Shown here one piece after another: positions 1 through 7,256 of a stretch of 46,668 nt of DNA. The DNA is taken from the NCBI GenBank assembly GCA_031549115.1, contig JAVBQJ010000077.1:1-46668 (forward strand). The letters are read 5' to 3'. The stretch comes from JAVBQJ01 sp031549115 (GTDB taxonomy: Bacteria > Verrucomicrobiota > Lentisphaeria > Victivallales > Victivallaceae). How positions within the stretch are numbered: position 1 is the first letter of the stretch; every line of letters starts with the position of its first letter. The translations under genes and the position numbers were made by a program. The notes below the pieces were generated by a model. It was not told where the DNA came from and made no database searches. It saw only the letters and a program-made list of their open reading frames with translations.

Positions 1-1
1 C

Positions 2-931
2 AGTGTCGCCGCCAAAGTCGAACGCCAGGGAAAATCCACCCTTCCGGCCACACAACTGTTGGCGCTGATCAGCACATTCAGCGACCCCGAAGTCGTCAGC
101 GACGCCGATGACCGTCACCATGCGGACTTGATCTGCGGCACCAGCAACTTCAAGCTGCTCGGAATTACCCCGGCAGACTTCCCGTTGCCGGTCGAATTTT
201 CCGCAGTGCGCCAGTTGAAATTCAAAGGCGCCGACCTGAAGCGGATGATCGGACAGATCGTCTACGCGGTCAGCCTGGACGACAGCCGCAAAGTGCTCCA
301 CGGCGTGTTGACGTCGCTCAAGGATCATTTGGTGTCGATGGTGGCGACCGACGGCAAGCGGTTGGCACTGGTCGAACGGGCGCCGGAGGAGTTTTCCGGT
401 ACCGACGGCGATGCCATCATCCCGCTGCGGGCGGCGAGCGAAATCCGCCGTCTGGTCGAAAACGACGATCTGATCGCGTTGGAAATCGGCGAAAAGCAGG
501 CCGGGTTCCGCACTGCGGATACGCATCTGACCACCAAGTTGATCGAGGGGAACTACCCGAACTACCGTCAGGTGATCCCGGCGGCGTTTTCAAAGGTGCT
601 CGAAGTCCCGACCATTCCGTTCCTGCAGAAGATCGAACTGGTTTCGCAGGTGTTGTCGGACAGCTCCAGCTATGTGACGCTGACCTTCGACCAGAATTTG
701 CTGCAGATTCAGGCGGCTTCCAGCGAAGTCGGCGAAGGGCGCGCCCAGTTGAATATCGATTACACGGCCGAAAAGGTCGATGCGTCGTTCAATCCGAATT
801 TCCTGTCCGAGCCGTTGCGTTGCAGCGATGCGGAAGCGGTCAAGGTCAAATTCAACGACGGCTTCAGTCCGGTGGCACTCGAGGGCGGCGAGGGATTCCT
901 CTACGTCATCATGCCGATGCGCAATCGTTGA
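2..931 (+). CDS. dnaN: DNA polymerase III beta sliding clamp, 5'-truncated by window edge
   Basis: This is the C-terminal 309 residues of the ring-shaped processivity clamp that tethers replicative polymerase to DNA. The reading frame is open from base 2, so the gene begins upstream of the window; about 60 residues are missing compared with a usual length near 370. Seen in sequence: a domain-1 tail ending in KVERQGKSTLPATQLL, the domain-2 segment with VATDGKRLALVE, a NYPNYRQVIP stretch typical of the domain 2/3 region, and the C-terminal YVIMPMRNR, which closely matches the conserved MPM(R/K) end of the family. A TTG at position 59 could be taken as a start, but the clear homology upstream of it argues against this. 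pdxA follows after 12 bases, suggesting co-transcription. Identification is firm. Confidence 0.95.
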   Translation, partial: SVAAKVERQGKSTLPATQLLALISTFSDPEVVSDADDRHHADLICGTSNFKLLGITPADFPLPVEFSAVRQLKFKGADLKRMIGQIVYAVSLDDSRKVLHGVLTSLKDHLVSMVATDGKRLALVERAPEEFSGTDGDAIIPLRAASEIRRLVENDDLIALEIGEKQAGFRTADTHLTTKLIEGNYPNYRQVIPAAFSKVLEVPTIPFLQKIELVSQVLSDSSSYVTLTFDQNLLQIQAASSEVGEGRAQLNIDYTAEKVDASFNPNFLSEPLRCSDAEAVKVKFNDGFSPVALEGGEGFLYVIMPMRNR

Positions 932-943
932 TGTGAGCGCATC

Positions 944-1897
944 ATGACGTTGCGCATAGCAGTCAGCATGGGCGATCCCGCCGGGATCGGCCCGGAATTG
1001 GCGGTACGCGCGGCGGCCGACGGCAAATGGCGCGACCAAGCGCAGTTGGTGATCTATGGCGACCCGGAAATCATCCGGGAAACCGCCCACCGATTCACTC
1101 CCGGTTTTGAACCTGAGATCCAGGCGACCGGGAGTTTGTCTTTTTCCGCGGTGCCGCAGGGAGTGGCGGACGCGGCGTGCGGCCGTGCCGCGTACGACGC
1201 GGTGGTGGCGGCGACCCGCGACGCGCTGGCCGGGCGAGTGGCGGCGCTGGTCACGGCGCCGATGAACAAATACGCGGTGAACCTGGCCGGAATTCCCTTC
1301 ACCGGACATACGGAATTGATCGCGGAAATGTGCGGCGTCGAGGATTTCGCGATGATGCAGTCTTCGGGCAATTTGCGGGTGGCGTTTGTGACCACGCATA
1401 TCGCGCTGAAAGCGGTGCCGGAGCAGGCGACCTTCGAACGGATCGTCCGGGTCGGCGAGCTGCTCCATGAAGCGGTCCGGGCCGAAGGAGTCGCCGAACC
1501 GCGGCTGGCGGCGGCGGCGATCAACCCGCATGCGGGCGAAAACGGCTGCATGGGCGAAGAGGACGAACGGGTGGTGAAGCCGGCCTTGCTGGAATTGCGG
1601 CGCTGGGGCGCTGCGATCGACGGGCCGTTTCCGCCGGATACTTTGTTTATCGCGCGAACGCTGGCGCGTTACGACGGGATTCTGTCGATGTATCACGATC
1701 AGGGACACATCCCGTTCAAGATGCTGGCATTCGATTCGGGGGTGAATTCGACTCTGGGATTGCCGGTGATCCGGACGAGCCCGGATCATGGAACCGCATT
1801 CGAAATCGCCTGGCGGGGACGCGCCGACCGCGGCAGCTTCGACGCCGCCGTAACGCTCGCGATCGCCCGGGCAAATAAAAATAAAAAAATCAAATAG
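944..1897 (+). CDS. pdxA: 4-hydroxythreonine-4-phosphate dehydrogenase
   Basis: PdxA oxidises 4-phosphohydroxy-L-threonine with NAD in the DXP-dependent route to pyridoxal 5'-phosphate, in the cytosol. The 317-residue length is usual. Motifs seen: N-terminal MGDPAGIGPE, VTAPMNKYAVN followed by FTGHTELIAE (metal-binding His), NPHAGENG, GPFPPDTLF, and MYHDQGHIPFK with SPDHGTAFEIA at the C-terminus. The ATG at 944 lies 12 bases after dnaN. An oddity is the lysine/asparagine-rich tail NKNKKIK, encoded by an A-rich run that appears to belong to the repeat element immediately downstream: the TAG stop is itself part of the conserved ATAGARCCG junction seen at the other element copies. Function is firm; the origin of the tail is inference. 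Confidence 0.95.
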   Translation: MTLRIAVSMGDPAGIGPELAVRAAADGKWRDQAQLVIYGDPEIIRETAHRFTPGFEPEIQATGSLSFSAVPQGVADAACGRAAYDAVVAATRDALAGRVAALVTAPMNKYAVNLAGIPFTGHTELIAEMCGVEDFAMMQSSGNLRVAFVTTHIALKAVPEQATFERIVRVGELLHEAVRAEGVAEPRLAAAAINPHAGENGCMGEEDERVVKPALLELRRWGAAIDGPFPPDTLFIARTLARYDGILSMYHDQGHIPFKMLAFDSGVNSTLGLPVIRTSPDHGTAFEIAWRGRADRGSFDAAVTLAIARANKNKKIK

Positions 1898-2102
1898 AGC
1901 CGCGATCCAGCGCGCGAATAGCGCTGGGCGCCCCAGGCGGCGCAGCCGCCTCGAAAGGGGCGAAATCCTAAGTAAGGATCGCCGGGAGGCGATCCGGAGC
2001 CACCCAAGATAGCGATGGTGTAGATTCGACCGGAAGCGTGAGCGACGGTCGAATCTACACATAGAGCGGACTCTGGCGCCACACCAGTGGCGAACAGGCA
2101 CC
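1888..2102 (+). repeat. Modular hairpin element copy E1 (pdxA-mrp gap)
   Basis: This 240-base gap holds a chain of hairpins with no open frame of note. In order: the A-rich junction and ATAGAGCCG; a hairpin AGGCGG-cgcag-CCGCCT; linker CGAAAGGGGCGAAA; a perfect hairpin at 1976-1995 (GGATCGCC, loop GGGA, GGCGATCC); the 15-bp class-A hairpin at 2018-2060; linker ATAGAGCGGA; and a class-B hairpin at 2078-2091 (GCCAC-ACCA-GTGGC followed by GAAC). The mrp ribosome-binding site follows. The same blocks recur at 16185-16610, 28917-29090 and 29820-29960. No transposase or coding potential is seen. It could be a structured RNA in the mRNA or a palindromic mobile repeat. Confidence 0.8.
2018..2060 (+). 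repeat. Class-A hairpin copy A1, 15-bp stem with conserved 13-nt loop
   Basis: The arms 2018-2032 and 2046-2060 are perfectly complementary, and the loop 2033-2045 is GAAGCGTGAGCGA. As RNA the loop can fold further into GC-GUGA-GC, a GNRA tetraloop, with a GAA/GA internal loop. The loop is identical in the copies at 28979-29021 and 16248-16290, while the inner stem differs in a compensatory way. Confidence 0.85.
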
Positions 2103-2138
2103 GCCTCATACGGATATAACGAAGGAGTCAGTAATAAC

Positions 2139-2960
2139 ATGAGCGAATGTTCAGGCAGCTGCGGCAGTTGCGCTTCGGGCGGAAACTGCCAGGACAAAAT
2201 GCAACAGCGGATGGCGGGAATCGGCCGGAAAATTCTGGTGATGTCGGGCAAAGGCGGGGTCGGAAAGAGTACCGTGGCGGCGGCATTGGCAGTGGCACTG
2301 GCGCGAACGGGACGCAAGGTCGGACTGCTGGACGTGGATTTTCACGGGCCGACGCAGCCGACGTTGTTCGGCGTGGGGTACCGCCGTATGGAGGACGGCG
2401 CCAATGGCTTGCTGCCGCTGGAAGCGGCGGGGGTGAAACTGGTTTCGATCGGTTTGCTGCTGGAGAGCGACGACCAGGCGGTGATCTGGCGCGGGCCGGC
2501 GAAGATGGGGGTACTGAAGGAGCTGCTTGAAGAGACCGATTGGGGGACACTCGACGATTTGGTCCTGGATTTCCCGCCGGGAACGGGGGACGAGGTGCTT
2601 TCGGCGTGTCAGTTGATACCGGGGGCGAAGGAGGCGATCGTGGTGACGACGCCGCAAGAGGTTTCGCTGGCGGATTGCCGGAAGTGCCTGGACTTTTGTG
2701 CCAAGGTGGATGTGCCGGTGGCGGGAATCGTGGAAAACATGTCGGGATTCGTGTGTCCGGATTGCGGCAAACGGCATGAATTGTTTTCGGCTGGCGGCGG
2801 AGCGAAGCTGGCGGAGAAGTTCGGCTTGAAGCTGCTGGCGCAGATCCCGCTGGAACCGGGCTTCATGGCGGACTGCGACCACGGCGACATCGCCGGCGCC
2901 CTGAAACGCTCGAAACCCGTAGACGCCGCCATGACCGAAATTATAGAGAAAATAAAGTAA
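2139..2960 (+). CDS. Mrp/NBP35-family iron-sulfur cluster carrier ATPase
   Basis: A P-loop ATPase of the Mrp/Nbp35/ApbC group (273 residues), which binds and transfers [4Fe-4S] clusters to apoproteins in the cytosol. Residues 38-44 form the deviant Walker A (GKGGVGKS), followed by DVDFHGPT, DFPPGTGDE and a C-terminal CPDC (Cys206, Cys209), the usual bridging-cluster CXXC. The N-terminus is cysteine-rich (Cys4, 8, 11, 17); the spacing C-X2-C-X5-C of the last three matches the N-terminal cluster motif of NBP35-type proteins, which most bacterial Mrp proteins lack. An AGGAG at 2123-2127 supports the ATG at 2139. It lies between pdxA and a CvfB-like gene, with hairpin elements on both sides. A client set cannot be read from the sequence. 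Confidence 0.88.
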   Translation: MSECSGSCGSCASGGNCQDKMQQRMAGIGRKILVMSGKGGVGKSTVAAALAVALARTGRKVGLLDVDFHGPTQPTLFGVGYRRMEDGANGLLPLEAAGVKLVSIGLLLESDDQAVIWRGPAKMGVLKELLEETDWGTLDDLVLDFPPGTGDEVLSACQLIPGAKEAIVVTTPQEVSLADCRKCLDFCAKVDVPVAGIVENMSGFVCPDCGKRHELFSAGGGAKLAEKFGLKLLAQIPLEPGFMADCDHGDIAGALKRSKPVDAAMTEIIEKIK

Positions 2961-3330
2961 ATGGAACCGCGAAACGGCGGTTTTGCAGGAAATGCATGAC
3001 ATAAACGATGGAAAGCACCCCTGCTCGTAATTTTGCTTGCCAGGGAGCGCGTACGGGAACGCCGCGTAAGCGGCGCCGGCGCCCTGGCGCCGCGGCCCCT
3101 GCGGCCGTGGAGCAGACGCGAGCGAATGACCGGCAGGGAATGAGCGAACCGGTCTAAGGACTTGCCGCCCTGATGGCGGCAAGTCCGCGCTAAGCCGAGT
3201 GGCGCTTGAACGATCGGGGTTGGGAGGGGCCGAGCCCCCGCGATTGCCGGGGCGCGACTCCCGAAGGAGCGCGGCCCCGAATCAACTAGCACAATCGACA
3301 CACTCGCCGCACCGGCGGCGAAACATAAGC
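2961..3330 (+). repeat. Hairpin-dense element copy E2 (mrp-cvfB gap)
   Basis: The 429-base gap after mrp carries no convincing gene. It begins with ATGGAACCGCG, resembling the ATAGARCCG junction of the other copies, then has many stem-loops: GCCGC-GTAA-GCGGC (a GNRA-type loop), GGACTTGCCGCC with GGCGGCAAGTCC, GGGG-ccgag-CCCC, and CTCC-CGAA-GGAG nested in a longer GC stem near 3250. A class-B hairpin (GCCGC-ACCG-GCGGC then GAAA) occupies 3306-3319. GAGCGAA motifs recur between stems. The class-A hairpin is absent, so membership rests on the junction, the class-B block and overall style. Confidence 0.55.
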
Positions 3331-3389
3331 GATAGATACAACTACCGGCGAATAACCGCCGGACACACAACACAGGACGGAATGACGAA

Positions 3390-4217
3390 ATGCTGAAGAT
3401 CGGGGAATGGAACCAACTGCGGGTGACACGGCTGGTGGAGTTCGGCGCTTACCTGAGCGACGGGGAGCAGGATGTGCTGCTGCCGCGCAAGTATGTGCCG
3501 GAGGGGGCCAAACCGAATGACCAGCTGGAGGTATTCGTCTGCCACGACTCCAATGACCGGATTGTGGCGACGACACAACAGCCGTTGGCGAAGGTCGGCG
3601 ATATCGCCTGCCTGACGGTGAAAGACGCCAACCAATACGGTGCGTTTCTGGACTGGGGCCTGGAAAAAGACCTGATGGTGCCGTTCGGCCATCAGGAAGA
3701 GCGGATGCTGGCCGGACGCAAATACGTGGTCAAGGTGCTGTTCGATCCGGTTTCCGGGCGGATCATCGCCTCGAACCGCTTCCGCAAGCTGGCCAAAGGC
3801 GATCCGGCGAAGCTGAAGGTGGCGCAGGAAGTCGCCATCGTCATTCTGAAGCCGCACCGGCTGGGCTTCCAGTGCCTGATCAACGGCGAATGCCTGGGAA
3901 TGCTCTACCGCAACGAAATCTATCAGACGATCACGATGGGCATGAAGTTGACCGCATTCGTCGACGCGATCCGCCCGGACGGCCGGATCGACGTGGTGCT
4001 GCGGGAACCCGGCTTCAACGGCGTGCTGCGGGAAAAAGAGGGCATCGTGGAAATTCTGAAAAACTCCGGCGGCTCCGTCCCGGTCAACTCGGAGAGTTCA
4101 CCCGAAAAGATCAAAGCCGCGTTCAATATGAGCAAAAAGACCTTCAAACGCGCGATCGGCAATCTATACAAAGAGCGCCGGATCACCATTGATGACAATG
4201 GCATCCGGCTGGTTTGA
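3390..4217 (+). CDS. CvfB/YitL-type S1 RNA-binding protein
   Basis: A 275-residue protein with the CvfB architecture: tandem S1-like OB folds (about 1-60 and 65-130, the second containing YGAFLDWGLEKDLMVPF), a third OB segment (about 140-205), and a C-terminal winged helix (about 220-275, with MSKKTFKRAIGNLYKERRI). CvfB proteins bind RNA; in Staphylococcus they influence virulence gene expression, but the general molecular role is poorly defined. The start follows AGGACGG at 3374-3380. It is preceded by a hairpin-rich leader ending in a class-B hairpin, in the same direction as the gene. Family call is firm; function here is not. Confidence 0.88.
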   Translation: MLKIGEWNQLRVTRLVEFGAYLSDGEQDVLLPRKYVPEGAKPNDQLEVFVCHDSNDRIVATTQQPLAKVGDIACLTVKDANQYGAFLDWGLEKDLMVPFGHQEERMLAGRKYVVKVLFDPVSGRIIASNRFRKLAKGDPAKLKVAQEVAIVILKPHRLGFQCLINGECLGMLYRNEIYQTITMGMKLTAFVDAIRPDGRIDVVLREPGFNGVLREKEGIVEILKNSGGSVPVNSESSPEKIKAAFNMSKKTFKRAIGNLYKERRITIDDNGIRLV

Positions 4218-4241
4218 GCGCCAGACCGCGCAATGGCAAAC

Positions 4242-4682
4242 TCAGGACGCGACCGGCTTGCGGCAGTCGGCGCACAGCCCGCGGATGACCCGGTGGGAAA
4301 CCAGCGGTTCGAAGTCGTGCTCCTCGGCCAGGCGGTATTCATGCTCATCCTGCCCCGGCAGCATCGCCGCCGCCATGGCGCGGCCGCAGCACGTGCATAC
4401 CAGCAAAATGGCGTGATTGCCGCGCCGGTAACAGGGACGCCCCGACGGATTGCGGTATTCGGTCAGAATGCCCGAATCCACCAGCAAGGTCAGGTTCCGG
4501 TAAAGCGTGCTCAACGCGTGAACGTTTTTGTACGCCCGGATGAAGTCCAGAAGTTCCTGCAGTGAGAAACACTCCGGCAACGTATAGACCGCTTCGATCA
4601 ATCGGTCCCGCTCAATGGAATAACGCCGATTGGTCCGTTTGAGGTAACAGTGCAACTCGGCAATGGCTTCCGACATTTCCAT
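4242..4682 (-). CDS. Fur-family metalloregulator
   Basis: A 146-residue Fur/Zur/PerR-type repressor: an N-terminal winged helix (about 1-85, with SLQELLDFIRA and STLYRNLTLLVDSGIL, the recognition region), then a dimerisation domain with two CXXC pairs (CTCCG and CADCR) that should hold a structural zinc. Such proteins sense Fe, Zn or peroxide. The metal-sensing His/Glu residues do not allow me to choose between subclasses. The ATG at 4682 has a strong AGGAGG at 4691-4696. It is the last gene of the minus-strand run after the ABC ATPase. A rubrerythrin gene at 22197 is preceded by a palindrome of Fur/PerR type, making a PerR-like role attractive but unproven. Confidence 0.87.
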   Translation of the reverse strand: MEMSEAIAELHCYLKRTNRRYSIERDRLIEAVYTLPECFSLQELLDFIRAYKNVHALSTLYRNLTLLVDSGILTEYRNPSGRPCYRRGNHAILLVCTCCGRAMAAAMLPGQDEHEYRLAEEHDFEPLVSHRVIRGLCADCRKPVAS

Positions 4683-4742
4683 GATTTAATCCTCCTTTTG
4701 CTTCCCGCCGCCGGAAACCCGGCGGCATCCACGTTTGACTTT

Positions 4743-5708
4743 CTACCGATTCAACAGGTGAAAGCATGCCGTACGACTACCGTCTTTCAGTTTTTCCAAT
4801 TCCGGCACTTCCACCTTACAACGTTCTGTCGCATACCGGCAGCGGGGATGAAAATGACATCCCGCCGGCGGGTGCACCGGGGAAGGCACATCCCCGGCCA
4901 GAACAATCCGGTGCCGCCCGGAATCCGGGTCTAGCACCGGCACCGCCGATAACAACGCTTCGGTATACGGATGATGCGGATGCGCACATACCGTATGCGC
5001 CTCCCCGATTTCCACAATACGCCCCAAATACATCACCATGATACGGCGGCTGACATGCTCCACCACGCCGAGGTCGTGCGCGATGAACAGAAACGCCGTT
5101 CCCGTCCGCCGTTGAATATCCTCCAATAGATTGATGATCTGGGCCTGAACGCTGACATCCAGCGCCGACACCGGTTCATCCGCCACAATCAACCGCGGTT
5201 CGGCCGCCAGCGCCCGGGCTATGCCGATACGCTGCCGCTGCCCTCCCGAAAACTGATGCGGATAGCGCATCATGCATCCGGCCTCCAAACCGACCAACTC
5301 CAACAGCTCCGCAATCCGCCCCTGCCGCTGCCGCCGGTCCAGCGGCGTGTGTATTTTCAACACCTCGCCGATGGCCGCCGCCACCGTCAACCGCGGATTC
5401 AACGATCCGTACGGATCCTGAAAGATCATCTGAAAATCCTTCCGGGCCCGCCGCAACGCGTTGCCCCGCAGGGTCGACAAATCCCGCCCGTTCAGCCGGA
5501 TCGCCCCGGCACACGGCCGCTCCAGACGCACCAGGGCGCGTCCGAGCGTACTCTTGCCGCAGCCGCTCTCGCCGACGAGGCCCAGCGTTTCGCCCGCTTC
5601 CAAATCGAACGAAACCCCGTTTACCGCTTTCAGCTCGTCCGGCTTGCGGAACCAACTGCCCCGCATCCGGTAGTGAACCCGCAGATCATTGACCTCGAGG
5701 AGCGCCAT
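4743..5708 (-). CDS. Oligopeptide/dipeptide ABC transporter ATP-binding protein (OppF/DppF type)
   Basis: A 321-residue ABC ATPase that would energise uptake of peptides or related solutes. Seen: Walker A GESGCGKST, signature FSGGQRQRIGIARALA, Walker B LIVADEPVSALD, switch His in FIAHDLGVVEHVS, and the OppF/DppF C-terminal extension (HPHHPYTEALLSAVP, CHFHPRCRYATERC). The frame is open further upstream, but the ATG at 5708, preceded by GGAGG and two bases after the speE stop, gives the standard N-terminus MALLEVNDLRVHY. It is unusual in standing without permeases, a substrate-binding protein or the partner OppD; it is coupled to polyamine genes instead. The transported solute cannot be inferred. 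Confidence 0.92.
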   Translation of the reverse strand: MALLEVNDLRVHYRMRGSWFRKPDELKAVNGVSFDLEAGETLGLVGESGCGKSTLGRALVRLERPCAGAIRLNGRDLSTLRGNALRRARKDFQMIFQDPYGSLNPRLTVAAAIGEVLKIHTPLDRRQRQGRIAELLELVGLEAGCMMRYPHQFSGGQRQRIGIARALAAEPRLIVADEPVSALDVSVQAQIINLLEDIQRRTGTAFLFIAHDLGVVEHVSRRIMVMYLGRIVEIGEAHTVCAHPHHPYTEALLSAVPVLDPDSGRHRIVLAGDVPSPVHPPAGCHFHPRCRYATERCKVEVPELEKLKDGSRTACFHLLNR

Positions 5709-5710
5709 TT

Positions 5711-6541
5711 TCACGCCTCCAGACAGCGCCTGGCGAACGGCGGCAGCGTGAACGCCGCCCGATGCATCGCCGCACTGTAATAACGCCATTGCCCAACCAA
5801 CTCCGGCGCCGCCTCCCGAACCGGAAGCGCCACGTCACCGTCGCCTGCCACACAAGCCCCGATCGTTCCGGTCGGGTAGCTCGGCACATAAAACATCGCA
5901 TAATTCGATACCGGAAATACCGCACGGGTGATATCGTGCAGATGCCGCACCACCTGCGGAAACAGAAACACCGATTCCGACTGGCTCGAAACAATGCCGC
6001 CCGGACGCAGCGCCCGGCGGACATCGCGGTAAAACGGCGCGCCGAACAACGGCTCCGCCAGGCCGCCCGGATCGGTCGAATCGACCACGATCACATCGTA
6101 GGCTTCCTTATGGTCGCGGATGAATTCACTGCCGTCGCCGATGGTGAGCACCACCCGCGAATCGTCATTGGCCTGTGCCACCGACGGCAGCCATTCCCGG
6201 GAGCAGGCGACCACATCGGCGTCGATTTCACACCAGTCGATCCGCTCGATTTCCGGGTGGCGCGCGATCTCGCGGACGGCGCCGCCGTCGCCGCCGCCCA
6301 CGACCAGTACCCGGCGCGGCGCCGGGTGCGCCATGAGGGCCGGATTGACCAGCATTTCATGGTAGATGAATTCGTCGGATTCGAGCAGCTGGATCACGCC
6401 GTCGAGCACGAGCAAACGGCCGTTGCGGGCGGTTTCGAAGATCTGAAGCCGCTGAAGCGGCGTCTGCCGGTCGACCAGGCAGGAGGTCACTTCAAAATCC
6501 TGCCCGATGCCGTTGCCGCGTTCGGAAAACCATTCCGTCAT
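5711..6541 (-). CDS. speE: Spermidine synthase (polyamine aminopropyltransferase)
   Basis: Transfers the aminopropyl group from decarboxylated S-adenosylmethionine to putrescine (or a related diamine) to make spermidine. The 276 residues contain VLVVGGGDGGAVREI (cofactor-binding loop), CEIDADVV, TIGDGSEFI and the catalytic-region VDSTDPGGLAEPLF, then QSESVFL and SYPTGTIGA. I chose the ATG at 6541 because MTEWFSERGNG matches the family N-terminus and a GGGAGGGGGG run precedes it; a longer open frame to 6661 overlaps speD and is unlikely. It sits directly after speD, which provides the aminopropyl donor, and 2 bases before the ABC ATPase. Confidence 0.95.
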   Translation of the reverse strand: MTEWFSERGNGIGQDFEVTSCLVDRQTPLQRLQIFETARNGRLLVLDGVIQLLESDEFIYHEMLVNPALMAHPAPRRVLVVGGGDGGAVREIARHPEIERIDWCEIDADVVACSREWLPSVAQANDDSRVVLTIGDGSEFIRDHKEAYDVIVVDSTDPGGLAEPLFGAPFYRDVRRALRPGGIVSSQSESVFLFPQVVRHLHDITRAVFPVSNYAMFYVPSYPTGTIGACVAGDGDVALPVREAAPELVGQWRYYSAAMHRAAFTLPPFARRCLEA

Positions 6542-6557
6542 TGTCCCCCCCCTCCCA

Positions 6558-7256
6558 TCAGTAGCGCAGATTGACCTGCATTTTGTAATGTCCGCCGCCG
6601 AAATGGGCCAATGCCGCTTCCGCCAGCGGGCGGGGTTCAAAAAACGCATAGCCGAAAACATCCAGATATACCGTCCGCCCCGCAGGCGAACGGCGTATTG
6701 TCACCGATTCCTGCGGCAAATTCACCGCCGCCAGCCAATCTCCGAGCGCTTCCAGCCGGCAGCAGTCATGCAGATCGATCTGCACCGACATCGCCACCGC
6801 GTTCGACTCCTCATAGCGGGTCCGCCAATTCGGCGTGGTCTCCGCCAGGCGGCTGCGGAACTCCTGCGCCGACGCGGTTTCCACCTCCTGCGAATTCACC
6901 AGCCCGCGGCTGAACGCGCGCGAAACCACCGCCGCGCCCGACTTCATCCCCTGCTGCAGCTCCAGGATCGCCACATCGAAGTCCACCCGGTCCGAACAGG
7001 TGAATATATCCACCGCCGCATAACCGTACTCCGGCCAGGCATGGACGGCGAAGTGCGACTCCGCGATGATCACGACTCCGCTCGATCCCTGCGGCTCGAA
7101 CGAGTGAAAATATGCCTCCAGTACGGTGGCCCCGGCCTTTTGGGCCGAGGCGACGAAGATATTCCGCAATCGGCCGCAGTCGGCCAGAATCTGGGCGGAG
7201 CAATGGTAAAACTCGACATTGAGCTGCCGCCCGAGCGCAAATTCCGGAGTCTTCAT
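6558..7256 (-). CDS. speD: S-adenosylmethionine decarboxylase proenzyme with C-terminal extension
   Basis: The first half (about 1-120) is a bacterial class-1 AdoMetDC, which cleaves itself to create a pyruvoyl cofactor and decarboxylates SAM for polyamine synthesis. AESHFAVHAWPEYGYAAVDIFTC holds the processing site Glu66-Ser67, His68 and Cys87. The protein is 232 residues, roughly 100 longer than the common bacterial form; the extra part (about 125-232, with VQIDLHDC and YLDVFGYAFFEP) has no motif I recognise and could be a diverged repeat of the same fold. The ATG at 7256 shares its A with the upstream TGA stop (TGATG); a GTG one codon earlier at 7259 is possible. It is followed by speE, confirming pathway assignment. 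Confidence 0.92.
   Translation of the reverse strand: MKTPEFALGRQLNVEFYHCSAQILADCGRLRNIFVASAQKAGATVLEAYFHSFEPQGSSGVVIIAESHFAVHAWPEYGYAAVDIFTCSDRVDFDVAILELQQGMKSGAAVVSRAFSRGLVNSQEVETASAQEFRSRLAETTPNWRTRYEESNAVAMSVQIDLHDCCRLEALGDWLAAVNLPQESVTIRRSPAGRTVYLDVFGYAFFEPRPLAEAALAHFGGGHYKMQVNLRY

Noticed and set aside
59..61. TTG start for dnaN
   Set aside because: The homology continues upstream to the window edge, so the gene is truncated rather than starting here.
2018..2060. Classical REP element with RAYT transposase
   Set aside because: The arm contains GTAG (GGAG in A3), as REPs do, but here it lies within the stem rather than beside it, and the conserved part is the loop. Not excluded as a distant analogue; no RAYT gene is in the window.
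1888..2102. Integron attC-like site or gene cassette array
   Set aside because: Position after stop codons and foldable arms are similar, but no GTTRRRY/RYYYAAC core sites or integrase are seen and the genes are core housekeeping genes.
590..2317. Open frame of 575 codons on the minus strand
   Set aside because: Runs antisense to dnaN and pdxA and through element E1; no homology signals.
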